NCBI GenBank assembly: GCA_030040815.1
Contig: JASHSZ010000470.1
Location: 1 to 6,243, forward strand
Reading direction: 5' to 3'
Length of the DNA: 6,243 bases
Origin: Streptosporangiaceae bacterium
Lineage (GTDB): Bacteria; Actinomycetota; Actinomycetes; Streptosporangiales; Streptosporangiaceae
Position numbers and translations under genes: made by a program. The stretch's first letter is position 1, and each line of letters begins with the position of its first letter. The notes below the pieces were generated by a model, which was not told the DNA's origin, made no database searches, and saw only the letters and a program-made list of their open reading frames with translations. Shown one piece after another: positions 1 through 5,132 of the stretch.

Positions 1-229
1 CGTCCTCCGCCCAGTCCGCAAGCTGGCCCAGCCACCGACGGCTGCTGCCGCCGATGCCCGGGCGGTCCGGGGCGATCATGCACAGTCCCAGTTCCTCCGC
101 CGCGGGCCGGAACCACTGCGCGGCCAGCCGTGAGTCAGCCAGCCCGTGACAGACAACAACCGGTGTCGCGTCGCGATCACCCACCAGCTCCAGTGCGATC
201 ACGCGGCCATCTTCCCGGCGCACTTCCAC
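1..229 (-). CDS. alpha/beta hydrolase, N-terminal part (runs off the left edge)
   Basis: Only the first 76 codons lie in the window. The protein begins with a short strand-turn-strand stretch (EVRREDGRVIALELVGD), then PVVVCHGLADSR at residues 23-34 and IAPDRPGIGGS at 52-62. This is the order expected for an alpha/beta-hydrolase-fold protein: the HG oxyanion-hole region followed by the PDRPG.G.S turn. The nucleophile elbow, acid and histidine would lie beyond the left edge, so catalysis and substrate cannot be judged. Many relatives read HGxPGSR, whereas here it is HGLADSR. The start is the GTG at 229-227: an in-frame TGA (complement of 278-280) limits any extension, and a GAGAG ribosome-binding site lies 9 nt upstream. 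The gene is transcribed divergently from the pterin-synthase-family operon and may share its control region. The family call is firm; the specific substrate is unknown. Confidence 0.85.
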   Translation of the reverse strand, partial: MEVRREDGRVIALELVGDRDATPVVVCHGLADSRLAAQWFRPAAEELGLCMIAPDRPGIGGSSRRWLGQLADWAED

Positions 230-238
230 CGGCCAATG

Positions 239-243
239 CTCTC
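239..243 (-). promoter_or_regulatory. ribosome binding site of the hydrolase gene
   Basis: On the minus strand this reads GAGAG and sits 9 nt before the GTG at 229. It favours that GTG over a second in-frame GTG at 223, which would be 15 nt away. Confidence 0.5.
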
Positions 244-391
244 GCAGGACGACGCGGATACGCCGACCAGGCTCAGATCAGCGCGGCGCGCGGGGCAAGG
301 ACCTCGGGCGGCAGTTTCGCCAAGCGGCGGAACGGGCAATTGCGGATAAGGACGGTGCCGTGATCGTCATGCCGTGGCTCGAAGTCGCGCT

Positions 392-447
392 CAGCCAGTC
401 GCGCGCTGGTGCCAGCCAGCGGCTGTCGCCGTCGGCCGACTGGCTGG
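392..447. repeat. CAGCCAG repeat cluster with nested and alternative stem-loops
   Basis: CAGCCAG occurs at 392-398 and 413-419 as direct copies 21 bp apart, and inverted (CTGGCTG) at 440-446. CAGCCAGTCG (392-401) and CGACTGGCTG (437-446) form a perfect 10-bp inverted repeat. The middle copy extends to CCAGCCAG (412-419), which pairs perfectly with CTGGCTGG (440-447). These two stems are mutually exclusive. A small hairpin, GCTGG-TG-CCAGC (405-416), nests inside the first. The cluster ends 45 nt before the start codon at 493. It could be an operator, since a 21-bp step is two helical turns, or a structured 5' leader. The arms are seen directly; either function is inference. The heptamer also occurs once in the hydrolase coding region at 136-142, so chance in GC-rich DNA cannot be excluded. 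Confidence 0.5.
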
Positions 448-476
448 ATGCCGTTCGCCGGCGTCGGGTGATTTCG

Positions 477-484
477 AAAGAGGA
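477..484 (+). promoter_or_regulatory. ribosome binding site of the pterin-synthase-family gene
   Basis: AAAGAGGA, with core AGAGG at 479-483 and 9 nt before the ATG at 493. This is a strong Shine-Dalgarno sequence and fixes the start of the first gene of the operon. Confidence 0.8.
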
Positions 485-492
485 CAAAGCAT

Positions 493-900
493 ATGGTCGT
501 CCTAGTCGGCCGCCGCGAAACTTTCAACGCCGCGCACCAGCTCTGCGACCCGGACCTGTCCGACGAAGAGAACCGGCGCTTGTTCGGGAAGTGCGCGAAT
601 CTGCACGGGCACAACTATGTGGTGGAGGTCGTCGTAGCCGGCGAGGTCGATCACGCCACCGGCTACGTCTGGGACCTGAAGTCGCTCTCGGACGTCATCG
701 GCAGGCAGGTCATCCACGACGTGGATCATCGCAATCTGAACACCGACGTGCCGTGGCTCAAGGGGCGCATCCCGACAACCGAGAACCTGGCCAGCGCATT
801 CTGGGAGCGGCTGCACTCGGAGTTTCCCGACGGGCTGCTGCGGTCGGTCCGGGTCTGGGAGACCGATAAGAACTGGGCCGAAGTTGGTGCCGAGGCCTGA
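493..900 (+). CDS. 6-pyruvoyl-tetrahydropterin synthase / 6-carboxy-tetrahydropterin synthase (QueD) family protein
   Basis: A 135-residue protein of normal family length. FNAAH (residues 11-15) and CANLHGHNY (34-42) supply the three zinc-ligand histidines His15, His38 and His40, with Cys34 as the catalytic thiol. WDLKSL (60-65), DHRNLN (78-83, the Asp-His catalytic pair), PTTENLA (94-100) and VWETD near residue 120 (pterin-anchoring Glu) follow in the usual order, so the active site looks complete. Family enzymes act on 7,8-dihydroneopterin triphosphate to give 6-pyruvoyl-tetrahydropterin or 6-carboxy-tetrahydropterin. The Cys-x3-HGH spacing is the one associated with QueD; eukaryotic pterin synthases have Cys-x5-HGH. 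No other queuosine genes (queC, queE, queF) lie nearby; instead a methyltransferase, glycosyltransferase and reductase follow with overlaps. It is the first gene of the operon and has the best ribosome-binding site. The family is secure; the exact product (6-carboxy versus 6-pyruvoyl pterin) is not. Confidence 0.93.
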   Translation: MVVLVGRRETFNAAHQLCDPDLSDEENRRLFGKCANLHGHNYVVEVVVAGEVDHATGYVWDLKSLSDVIGRQVIHDVDHRNLNTDVPWLKGRIPTTENLASAFWERLHSEFPDGLLRSVRVWETDKNWAEVGAEA

Positions 901-1666
901 CGCGCCCGCCCGCACGCAGCTGCGCAGCCGCTACGCGGCCGCGAACCTGGCTGTTTTCACCCGGGCCGAGGCGAGCCGGTTTCTCCCGCCAGGCGGTGGT
1001 GATCCGCACCAGGACATGGCCCTCGCCTGGGAATTGCTGTACCGGCTCGAGCCACGGCTTTATGACAGGCTGGCCACTGCCGAGCGGCTTCATCCGCAGG
1101 TCGTGAGCTGGCTGCCGCACGACCTGAACCAGATCGCCGAGGTGGGCGCGGGTTCGGGACGGCTGACGATGCAGCTCATCGAGCGTGCGCAGCACATCGT
1201 GGCGGTGGAGCCCGCGGGGCCGTTGCGCCGGATCTTGCGCCGAAAGCTCGCGGCCGCCGATCACGGGGACCGGGTACGCGTAGTGCGCGGGTTCTTCGAC
1301 GAACTGCCGCTGCCTGACGACTTCGCCGACCTGGTCGTCGCGTGCTCGGCGTTCACTCCTGCGCCGGAGCATGGCGGCGAAACAGGGCTGTCCGAGATGG
1401 AGCGGGTGTGCCGGCCAGCCGGGTGCGTGGCCCTGATCTGGCCAAACCACCTTGACTGGCTCGCGGCTCGCGGGTACCGGCATGTCAGCTTCCCCGGCCC
1501 CATGTCACTGGAGTTCGGCAGCTATCACGAGGCTGTGGAGCTGGCGGAGATCTTCTACCCCGATGCGTCCGACGAGGTCCGCCGTCGCGGGTCGCCGACA
1601 GTTCCCTTCGAGCTGCTCGGCGTCAACCCGCCACGGGACCTGGCCTTCAAGGTGCTGGACGGATGA
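887..1666 (+). CDS. class I SAM-dependent methyltransferase
   Basis: A protein of about 259 residues with a Rossmann-type methyltransferase core. Motif I is EVGAGSGRLT (residues 85-94), the acidic residue ending strand beta-2 is in VAVEP (Glu108), and a DLVVACSAFT stretch (148-157) forms motif IV. LSEMERVCRPAGCVALIWP near 170-190 is the usual motif after it. The roughly 80 residues before the core (FTRAEASRFLPP, ALAWELLYRLEP) look genuinely coding and may form a substrate cap. The start is uncertain: GTG at 887 overlaps the previous gene by 14 nt, TTG at 884 is immediately upstream, and ATG at 1016 would remove a plausible N-terminal region. No strong ribosome-binding site is visible, so translation probably depends on coupling. 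The methyl acceptor is unknown; the operon suggests a pterin, deazapurine or sugar rather than a macromolecule (inference). Confidence 0.88.
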   Translation: MPRPDAPARTQLRSRYAAANLAVFTRAEASRFLPPGGGDPHQDMALAWELLYRLEPRLYDRLATAERLHPQVVSWLPHDLNQIAEVGAGSGRLTMQLIERAQHIVAVEPAGPLRRILRRKLAAADHGDRVRVVRGFFDELPLPDDFADLVVACSAFTPAPEHGGETGLSEMERVCRPAGCVALIWPNHLDWLAARGYRHVSFPGPMSLEFGSYHEAVELAEIFYPDASDEVRRRGSPTVPFELLGVNPPRDLAFKVLDG

Positions 1667-2757
1667 GGATCGCGATCATGGCGCCGCTGGTGAGCGCGAT
1701 CCGGGAGCCCCAGCGCGGCGGCTCGCAGGCGTTCGTGTCCGACCTCGCCTGCGGGCTGGCCGGGCGGGGGCACGAGGTGCACGTCTACGCCGCTTCCGGA
1801 TCAGAGATTCCAGGGGTCGAGGTCATCGATACCGGGATTGACCCCGCCGCTTTGGCGGGCACCCTCTACCGGGCGTTCGGGCCGGTGGGCACCGCACCAG
1901 CGGAAGCGTCGGCAGCCGGGGCGGCGGCAGCGGAGTCCGCTTTCGCCGCCGCGTATGCGGCCATGCGGCTCACCCGTTACGACGTCATCCACAATCACGC
2001 CTTCGACGCTCCCGCCGTCCGGCTCGCGACGGCGCTGCCCTCGCCGGTCGTGCACACGCTGCACCTGCCACCGGATGAGTCCGTGTCGGCCGCGCTTGCG
2101 CAGGCTGGCCGCGGCAGCCGGGCGCCGGCGATCGCCGCGGTGTCGGCGTTCCAGGCCGGCGCCTGGCGCCGGATTGTCCGTGTCGACGCGATCCTGCCGC
2201 CGTATCCGCCCACCGCCGTTATCCGCTGGTCTGGGGCGGCCGGGACTGGCGCGCTGTTTGCCGGGCGGCTGAGCCCTGAGAAGGGCGCCGCCGAGGCGAT
2301 CGACATCGCGCGCGCGGCCGGTTTGCCGATCGACGTGTATGGCGACGTCTACGATCCTGACTACAGCCGGGAGCGGATCGACCGGCGGCGAGGCTGGCCT
2401 GGGGTGACCGTCCACGATGCAGTGCCGCGCACCTCGTTGTGGGAGGCCATGGCCAGAGCGGCCGTGGTGGTCTGTCCGGCCCGCTGGGACGAGCCCTTCG
2501 GGATGGCCGCTGCCGAGGCGCAGGCGTGCGGAACCCCCGTGGTCGCATTCCGGCGCGGCGGACTCAGCGAGGTGATCATGGATGGGGTAACGGGGTTCCT
2601 GGTGCCGGCCGACAACCTGCGTGCTGCAGCCCAGGCAGTCTCACAGGCGGCCGCGATGTCCCGGTCAGCGTGCCGGGAGCACGCCGAGAACCAGCTTGAT
2701 CTGGAACTGAGCCTGGACGCACACGAGCGTCTGTACCAGCGAGTGGCTGGTGGGTGA
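1663..2757 (+). CDS. glycosyltransferase, GT-B fold, family 4 type
   Basis: A 364-residue protein, typical for a GT4 enzyme. The N-terminal domain starts MRIAIMAP and has the GGS acceptor-side loop (residues 19-21) and HEVHVYA. The C-terminal domain has FAGRLSPEKG (199-208), PIDVYGDVYD and the E-x7-E nucleotide-sugar motif EPFGMAAAE with Glu277 and Glu285, followed by GTPVVAFRRGGLSEVI and GVTGFLV. Such retaining enzymes transfer a sugar from a nucleotide-sugar donor in the cytoplasm. No membrane segment or signal peptide is visible. The ATG overlaps the methyltransferase stop as ATGA, with a weak AAGG 10 nt upstream, so the genes are coupled. The acceptor is unknown. As I recall, the cyanobacterial enzyme that glucosylates tetrahydrobiopterin also belongs to this family, which makes a pteridine acceptor plausible but unproven. 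Confidence 0.92.
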   Translation: MRIAIMAPLVSAIREPQRGGSQAFVSDLACGLAGRGHEVHVYAASGSEIPGVEVIDTGIDPAALAGTLYRAFGPVGTAPAEASAAGAAAAESAFAAAYAAMRLTRYDVIHNHAFDAPAVRLATALPSPVVHTLHLPPDESVSAALAQAGRGSRAPAIAAVSAFQAGAWRRIVRVDAILPPYPPTAVIRWSGAAGTGALFAGRLSPEKGAAEAIDIARAAGLPIDVYGDVYDPDYSRERIDRRRGWPGVTVHDAVPRTSLWEAMARAAVVVCPARWDEPFGMAAAEAQACGTPVVAFRRGGLSEVIMDGVTGFLVPADNLRAAAQAVSQAAAMSRSACREHAENQLDLELSLDAHERLYQRVAGG

Positions 2758-3514
2758 GCCTGCGGAGCGCCCGCCCGCGGGGCACCCGCACGGTACAAGC
2801 GGCCGGTGGCTGGCGGGACGGGTCGCGGTGATCACTGGCGCCAGCCGAGGGATCGGGGCGGCCACCGCCGTGGCGGTGGCCGAGGCCGGCGCTCACGTGG
2901 TGCTGGCCGCCCGTGATCAGCAGGCTCTCGACAGCGTGGCGAGCCGGATCGAGGACGCAGGCGGCAGGGCGACCCCGGTCCCGACGGACGTGAGCAGCGA
3001 GGCCGCAGTCGGACGGCTGTTTGGTACGGTCACTGGCATCGGCGACCTCGGCGTGCTCGTATGCGCGGCCGGGGTGCTGACGTCCAGGCCGTTCCCCGAA
3101 ACGACGTCCGCCCTCTGGGACGAGACGCTGGGCGTCAACCTGACCGGCACCTTCCTGTGCTGTCGTGCGGCGTTCACCGCGATGACGCGGGCCGGCCAGG
3201 GCCGGATCGTCACCCTCGGGTCGCTGTCCGGGGTGTACGCAACCGAGAAGTTCCCCGGGTTGGCCGCATACAACGTGTCCAAGTACGGCGTCATCGGGCT
3301 CACCGAGGCGATCGCGGTCGAGGGCAAGCAGCATGGCATCAGCGCGGTTTGCCTGAGTCCCGGGGCTGTCGACACCGAGATGCTGCGCCGCGCCAACCCG
3401 GCGCTGCGGCCAGGACTGACCCCGGCCGACATGGCAGCGCTGATCGTGGCGCTGCTGGACAGCCCGCTCGCGGCGGTGAGCGGGGCGAATATCCCGCTGT
3501 TCTCGAACGCCTAG
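2750..3514 (+). CDS. short-chain dehydrogenase/reductase (SDR), classical FabG-like
   Basis: A 254-residue protein with the full classical SDR set. The cofactor loop is TGASRGIG (29-36), and AARD (53-56) carries Arg55, which suggests NADP(H) preference. Asp80 is in PTDVSS. The catalytic tetrad is Asn130, Ser158, Tyr174 and Lys178 (AYNVSK), followed by SPGAVDTEM. The usual NNAG/NAAG motif reads CAAG with Cys105. The family performs reversible NAD(P)(H)-dependent carbonyl/alcohol oxidoreduction. The only workable start is the GTG at 2750, overlapping the glycosyltransferase stop by 8 nt and giving an unusual 20-residue polar leader (PAERPPAGHPHGTSGR) before the fold. As last gene of the operon it could reduce a pterin side chain (sepiapterin reductase is also an SDR), a sugar or another carbonyl; its sequence looks FabG-like rather than specifically sepiapterin reductase. 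Confidence 0.92.
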   Translation: MGEPAERPPAGHPHGTSGRWLAGRVAVITGASRGIGAATAVAVAEAGAHVVLAARDQQALDSVASRIEDAGGRATPVPTDVSSEAAVGRLFGTVTGIGDLGVLVCAAGVLTSRPFPETTSALWDETLGVNLTGTFLCCRAAFTAMTRAGQGRIVTLGSLSGVYATEKFPGLAAYNVSKYGVIGLTEAIAVEGKQHGISAVCLSPGAVDTEMLRRANPALRPGLTPADMAALIVALLDSPLAAVSGANIPLFSNA

Positions 3515-3525
3515 TTACGGCGTTC
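3505..3525. terminator. bidirectional hairpin at the convergent stop codons
   Basis: GAACGCC (3505-3511) and GGCGTTC (3519-3525) are perfect complements separated by the 7-nt loop TAGTTAC. The loop holds both stop codons: TAG of the reductase (3512-3514) and, on the other strand, TAA of the flavoprotein gene (3517-3515). A short GTTT follows about 2 nt after the plus-strand stem; there is no T-run on the minus-strand side. The dyad is seen directly. A role as a shared terminator is inference, plausible because there is no intergenic gap for any other terminator. Confidence 0.6.
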
Positions 3526-4771
3526 CGTTTGCGGGGCCGAGCGACCACAGGTCCGTGCCGTCGTCGGCGAGCGCGGCGGGATCGGGCCGGGCTCGGGTCG
3601 CCACGAGCCGGGCGCTGGCCGCCATCTCCCCGTCGACGTCGAGCTCGGGATCACCGCCGCGGTCCAGGCCGACCGCGGCCAGCACCACTCCGCCCGCCAG
3701 GTAGAAGCCGATCAGCTGTGCTGCCGCCACGCTGCCGCGGACCACGAAGTCATCCCACCTGGTGGCGTGACCGGCGTACTCGATCTTGTGCTCATACTGA
3801 TCGGACCAGAAGGTGTGGAGGTAGTCGTAAGGCTCAGTCGAGCCCAGCATGGACCTGGCGGCGGCGGCGCCCTGCTTCTCTGCGTTGTTGTAGTGCTCCA
3901 CGCGGACCCGCCCGAACAGCGGATGTAGCTGGTTCGCTACGTCTCCGGCTGCATAGACGTCAGCCGCGCTGGCCCGGCAGAACTGGTCCGCGAGTATCCC
4001 GTTCTGCTGTGCGACGGCGACCGCGGGAAAGTCGGGTTCGATGCCGACGCCAGCTACGGCGAAGTCGCACGGGATCCGCTCACCGCCGGTCGTCACGACC
4101 GCTTCCAGCCGGCTGGTGCCCTCGAAGGCCGCGGCATTCTCGCCAGCGAGCAGTTCGACGCCGTGCTGGCGGTGAATGTCGGCGATCAGGGCGCCGACCT
4201 GGTCGCCGAGAACCGGATCCAGCGGAGCATGGCCGCCAAACACCGCGGTCACCCGCACTCCGAGCTGGGTCAGCGAGGCCGCGACCTCGCAGCCGATGAA
4301 CCCCATGCCCACGATAACCGCGCGTCGTCCCGGCGCCACCTCGCGCTTGATCGCGTCACACTCGGCCACCGTGCGCAGCTGGTGAATCCCCGGCAGGTCC
4401 GCGCCCGGCAGCCTGAGCTGCCGGTTGCGTCCGCCGGTCGCTATCAGCACGCGCTGGTAGCCGAGTTCCTCGCCCGATTCCAGCGTGACGGTGTGGCCGG
4501 CCGGATCGACTGCCACCGCCGTTTCGCGGCGAAGCTCGACATCGTGGTCCGTATACCAGCCGGCTGGCCTGACGTACCAGCCATCGAGATCTTCCTCTGA
4601 GCGCAGATACGTCTTCGACAGCGGCGGGCGACCAAATGGGATGCCGGGTTCCCGGCTGATGAGTACCACCGGCCCCGAGAACCCTTCGTCCCGCAGGGTC
4701 GCGGCCGCGTTGCCTCCCGCGACGCCACCGCCGATGATGACAAACGCCTTCCCGGTCGATCGCGCAGTCAC
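3515..4771 (-). CDS. FAD-dependent NAD(P)H:ferredoxin-reductase-like oxidoreductase
   Basis: A 418-residue flavoprotein. The N-terminal FAD-binding Rossmann motif is IIGGGVAGGNAA (12-23), followed by FGRPPLSK (46-53), conserved in putidaredoxin/rubredoxin-reductase-like enzymes, and LIATGGRNRQLRLPG. A second dinucleotide motif, VGMGFIGCEVA (154-164), binds NAD(P)H. VYAAGDVAN (272-280) contacts FAD, and a C-terminal reductase domain carries EHYNNAEKQG and FWSDQYEHKIEY (321-332). No CxxC redox disulfide is seen, so it is not thioredoxin-reductase-like. Enzymes of this type pass electrons from NAD(P)H to a small ferredoxin and on to a P450 or Rieske oxygenase, but neither gene is in the window. 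The GTG at 4771 is chosen as start because AGGGGAG lies about 10 nt upstream; the ATG at 4780 would be only 1 nt from it. The alanine/aspartate-rich last 45 residues look disordered. Confidence 0.92.
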   Translation of the reverse strand: MTARSTGKAFVIIGGGVAGGNAAATLRDEGFSGPVVLISREPGIPFGRPPLSKTYLRSEEDLDGWYVRPAGWYTDHDVELRRETAVAVDPAGHTVTLESGEELGYQRVLIATGGRNRQLRLPGADLPGIHQLRTVAECDAIKREVAPGRRAVIVGMGFIGCEVAASLTQLGVRVTAVFGGHAPLDPVLGDQVGALIADIHRQHGVELLAGENAAAFEGTSRLEAVVTTGGERIPCDFAVAGVGIEPDFPAVAVAQQNGILADQFCRASAADVYAAGDVANQLHPLFGRVRVEHYNNAEKQGAAAARSMLGSTEPYDYLHTFWSDQYEHKIEYAGHATRWDDFVVRGSVAAAQLIGFYLAGGVVLAAVGLDRGGDPELDVDGEMAASARLVATRARPDPAALADDGTDLWSLGPANGTP

Positions 4772-4781
4772 GCAGTGCATT

Positions 4782-4788
4782 CTCCCCT
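4782..4788 (-). promoter_or_regulatory. ribosome binding site of the flavoprotein gene (decides its start)
   Basis: On the minus strand this reads AGGGGAG. It ends 1 nt before an ATG at 4780, which is too close for initiation, and 10 nt before the in-frame GTG at 4771, which is suitable. It therefore argues for the GTG. Confidence 0.65.
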
Positions 4789-5003
4789 GAAGCCGCACGG
4801 GTATCCGCTTCGCGCGGGTCTTAGAGCCTGTTGATAAAGGGCGCGGGTTGGGGCCCGCCGTTCTCGCTTGGGAAGTGACGCGCCACGCGGGGCGATGCCA
4901 TATATCGGGCAGGCAGGCTGTAATCACATCTCGAACCGGTCACGGTGCGGCGCGTTGCGTGGACACCGCCGGTGGGGTTCGACCGGCACCGGGCCGCCGC
5001 CGG

Positions 5004-5015
5004 GCCTTGCAAGGC
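5004..5015. promoter_or_regulatory. 12-bp perfect palindrome, possible operator
   Basis: GCCTTGCAAGGC is its own reverse complement. It lies about 118 nt before the dehydrogenase start and 230 nt before the flavoprotein start. Palindromes of this size are typical binding sites for dimeric repressors; no regulator gene is in the window, so the assignment is inference. Confidence 0.35.
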
Positions 5016-5132
5016 GCGGGGGACTTAGGTGGCGTCGGTGCGCGCGGCCGCGGGGGTAGTTCTGGTGCGCGTTTCCTGGAATCGTCGGAGTAGCAGCAGG
5101 CACAGCTCCTCCGATGGAGAGCAGGGCAGGAC

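Larger units (their letters stand above)
230..492. promoter_or_regulatory. divergent intergenic control region (263 nt)
   Basis: No believable gene lies here. Short open frames on both strands give arginine/proline-rich peptides without family resemblance. The region must hold promoters for the minus-strand hydrolase and the plus-strand pterin-synthase-family operon. I found no convincing -35/-10 pair; TTGCGG at 340-345 is the nearest -35-like word but lacks a good -10 partner. The notable structure is the repeat set at 392-447, described separately. A weaker imperfect dyad (TTCGCC, then GGCGGAA) lies at about 315-331. Confidence 0.5.
4772..5132. promoter_or_regulatory. divergent intergenic region (361 nt)
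   Basis: It separates the minus-strand flavoprotein gene from the plus-strand dehydrogenase gene. Short open frames, for example 4848-5093 on the plus strand, give low-complexity Gly/Arg/Ala peptides and are not credible genes. Dyads visible are TCGAACC (4931-4937) with GGTTCGA (4976-4982), GCCGGT (4968-4973) with ACCGGC (4982-4987), and the 12-bp palindrome at 5004-5015. GGTGCGCG is directly repeated at 5037-5044 and 5064-5071. A small AT-rich island, CATATATC (4899-4906), with GTGACG at 4875-4880 is a weak promoter candidate for the plus strand; its spacing and -10 match are poor. At 4821-4837 a TTAGAGCCTGTTGATAA stretch resembles an insertion-sequence end, without a partner. Confidence 0.5.

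Noticed and set aside
340..370. Sigma70-like promoter with TTGCGG at 340-345
   Set aside because: No acceptable -10 hexamer at 16-19 bp downstream; too weak to list.
758..1483. Minus-strand open frame of 241 codons
   Set aside because: Antisense to the pterin-synthase-family and methyltransferase genes, with no recognisable motif and shadow-type composition.
2576..3334. Minus-strand open frame of 252 codons
   Set aside because: It is antisense to the glycosyltransferase and SDR genes, has low-complexity composition and no motif; a typical GC-rich shadow frame.
3061..4299. Long plus-strand open frame (412 codons) across the reductase and flavoprotein genes
   Set aside because: Its translation is arginine/proline-rich with no domain. 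It covers the SDR in another frame and the flavoprotein antisense; both of those have complete family motifs.
4772..4927. Extending the flavoprotein start up to 4927
   Set aside because: The extra roughly 50 residues are not like the family's N-terminus, and the good ribosome-binding site lies just before 4780/4771.
4970..4990. tRNA-like GGTTCGA word
   Set aside because: It resembles a T-loop, but the flanking stem does not pair in the tRNA register (no C after the seven-base loop) and no anticodon or acceptor arm is found.
4848..5093. Possible small protein gene in the divergent gap (81 codons)
   Set aside because: Gly/Arg/Ala-rich sequence, no clear ribosome-binding site and no domain; best treated as non-coding.
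5106..5119. CTCC/GGAG hairpin that could hide the dehydrogenase ribosome-binding site
   Set aside because: Only four base pairs, easily expected by chance, and another ribosome-binding option (AGGG at 5123-5126) remains free.
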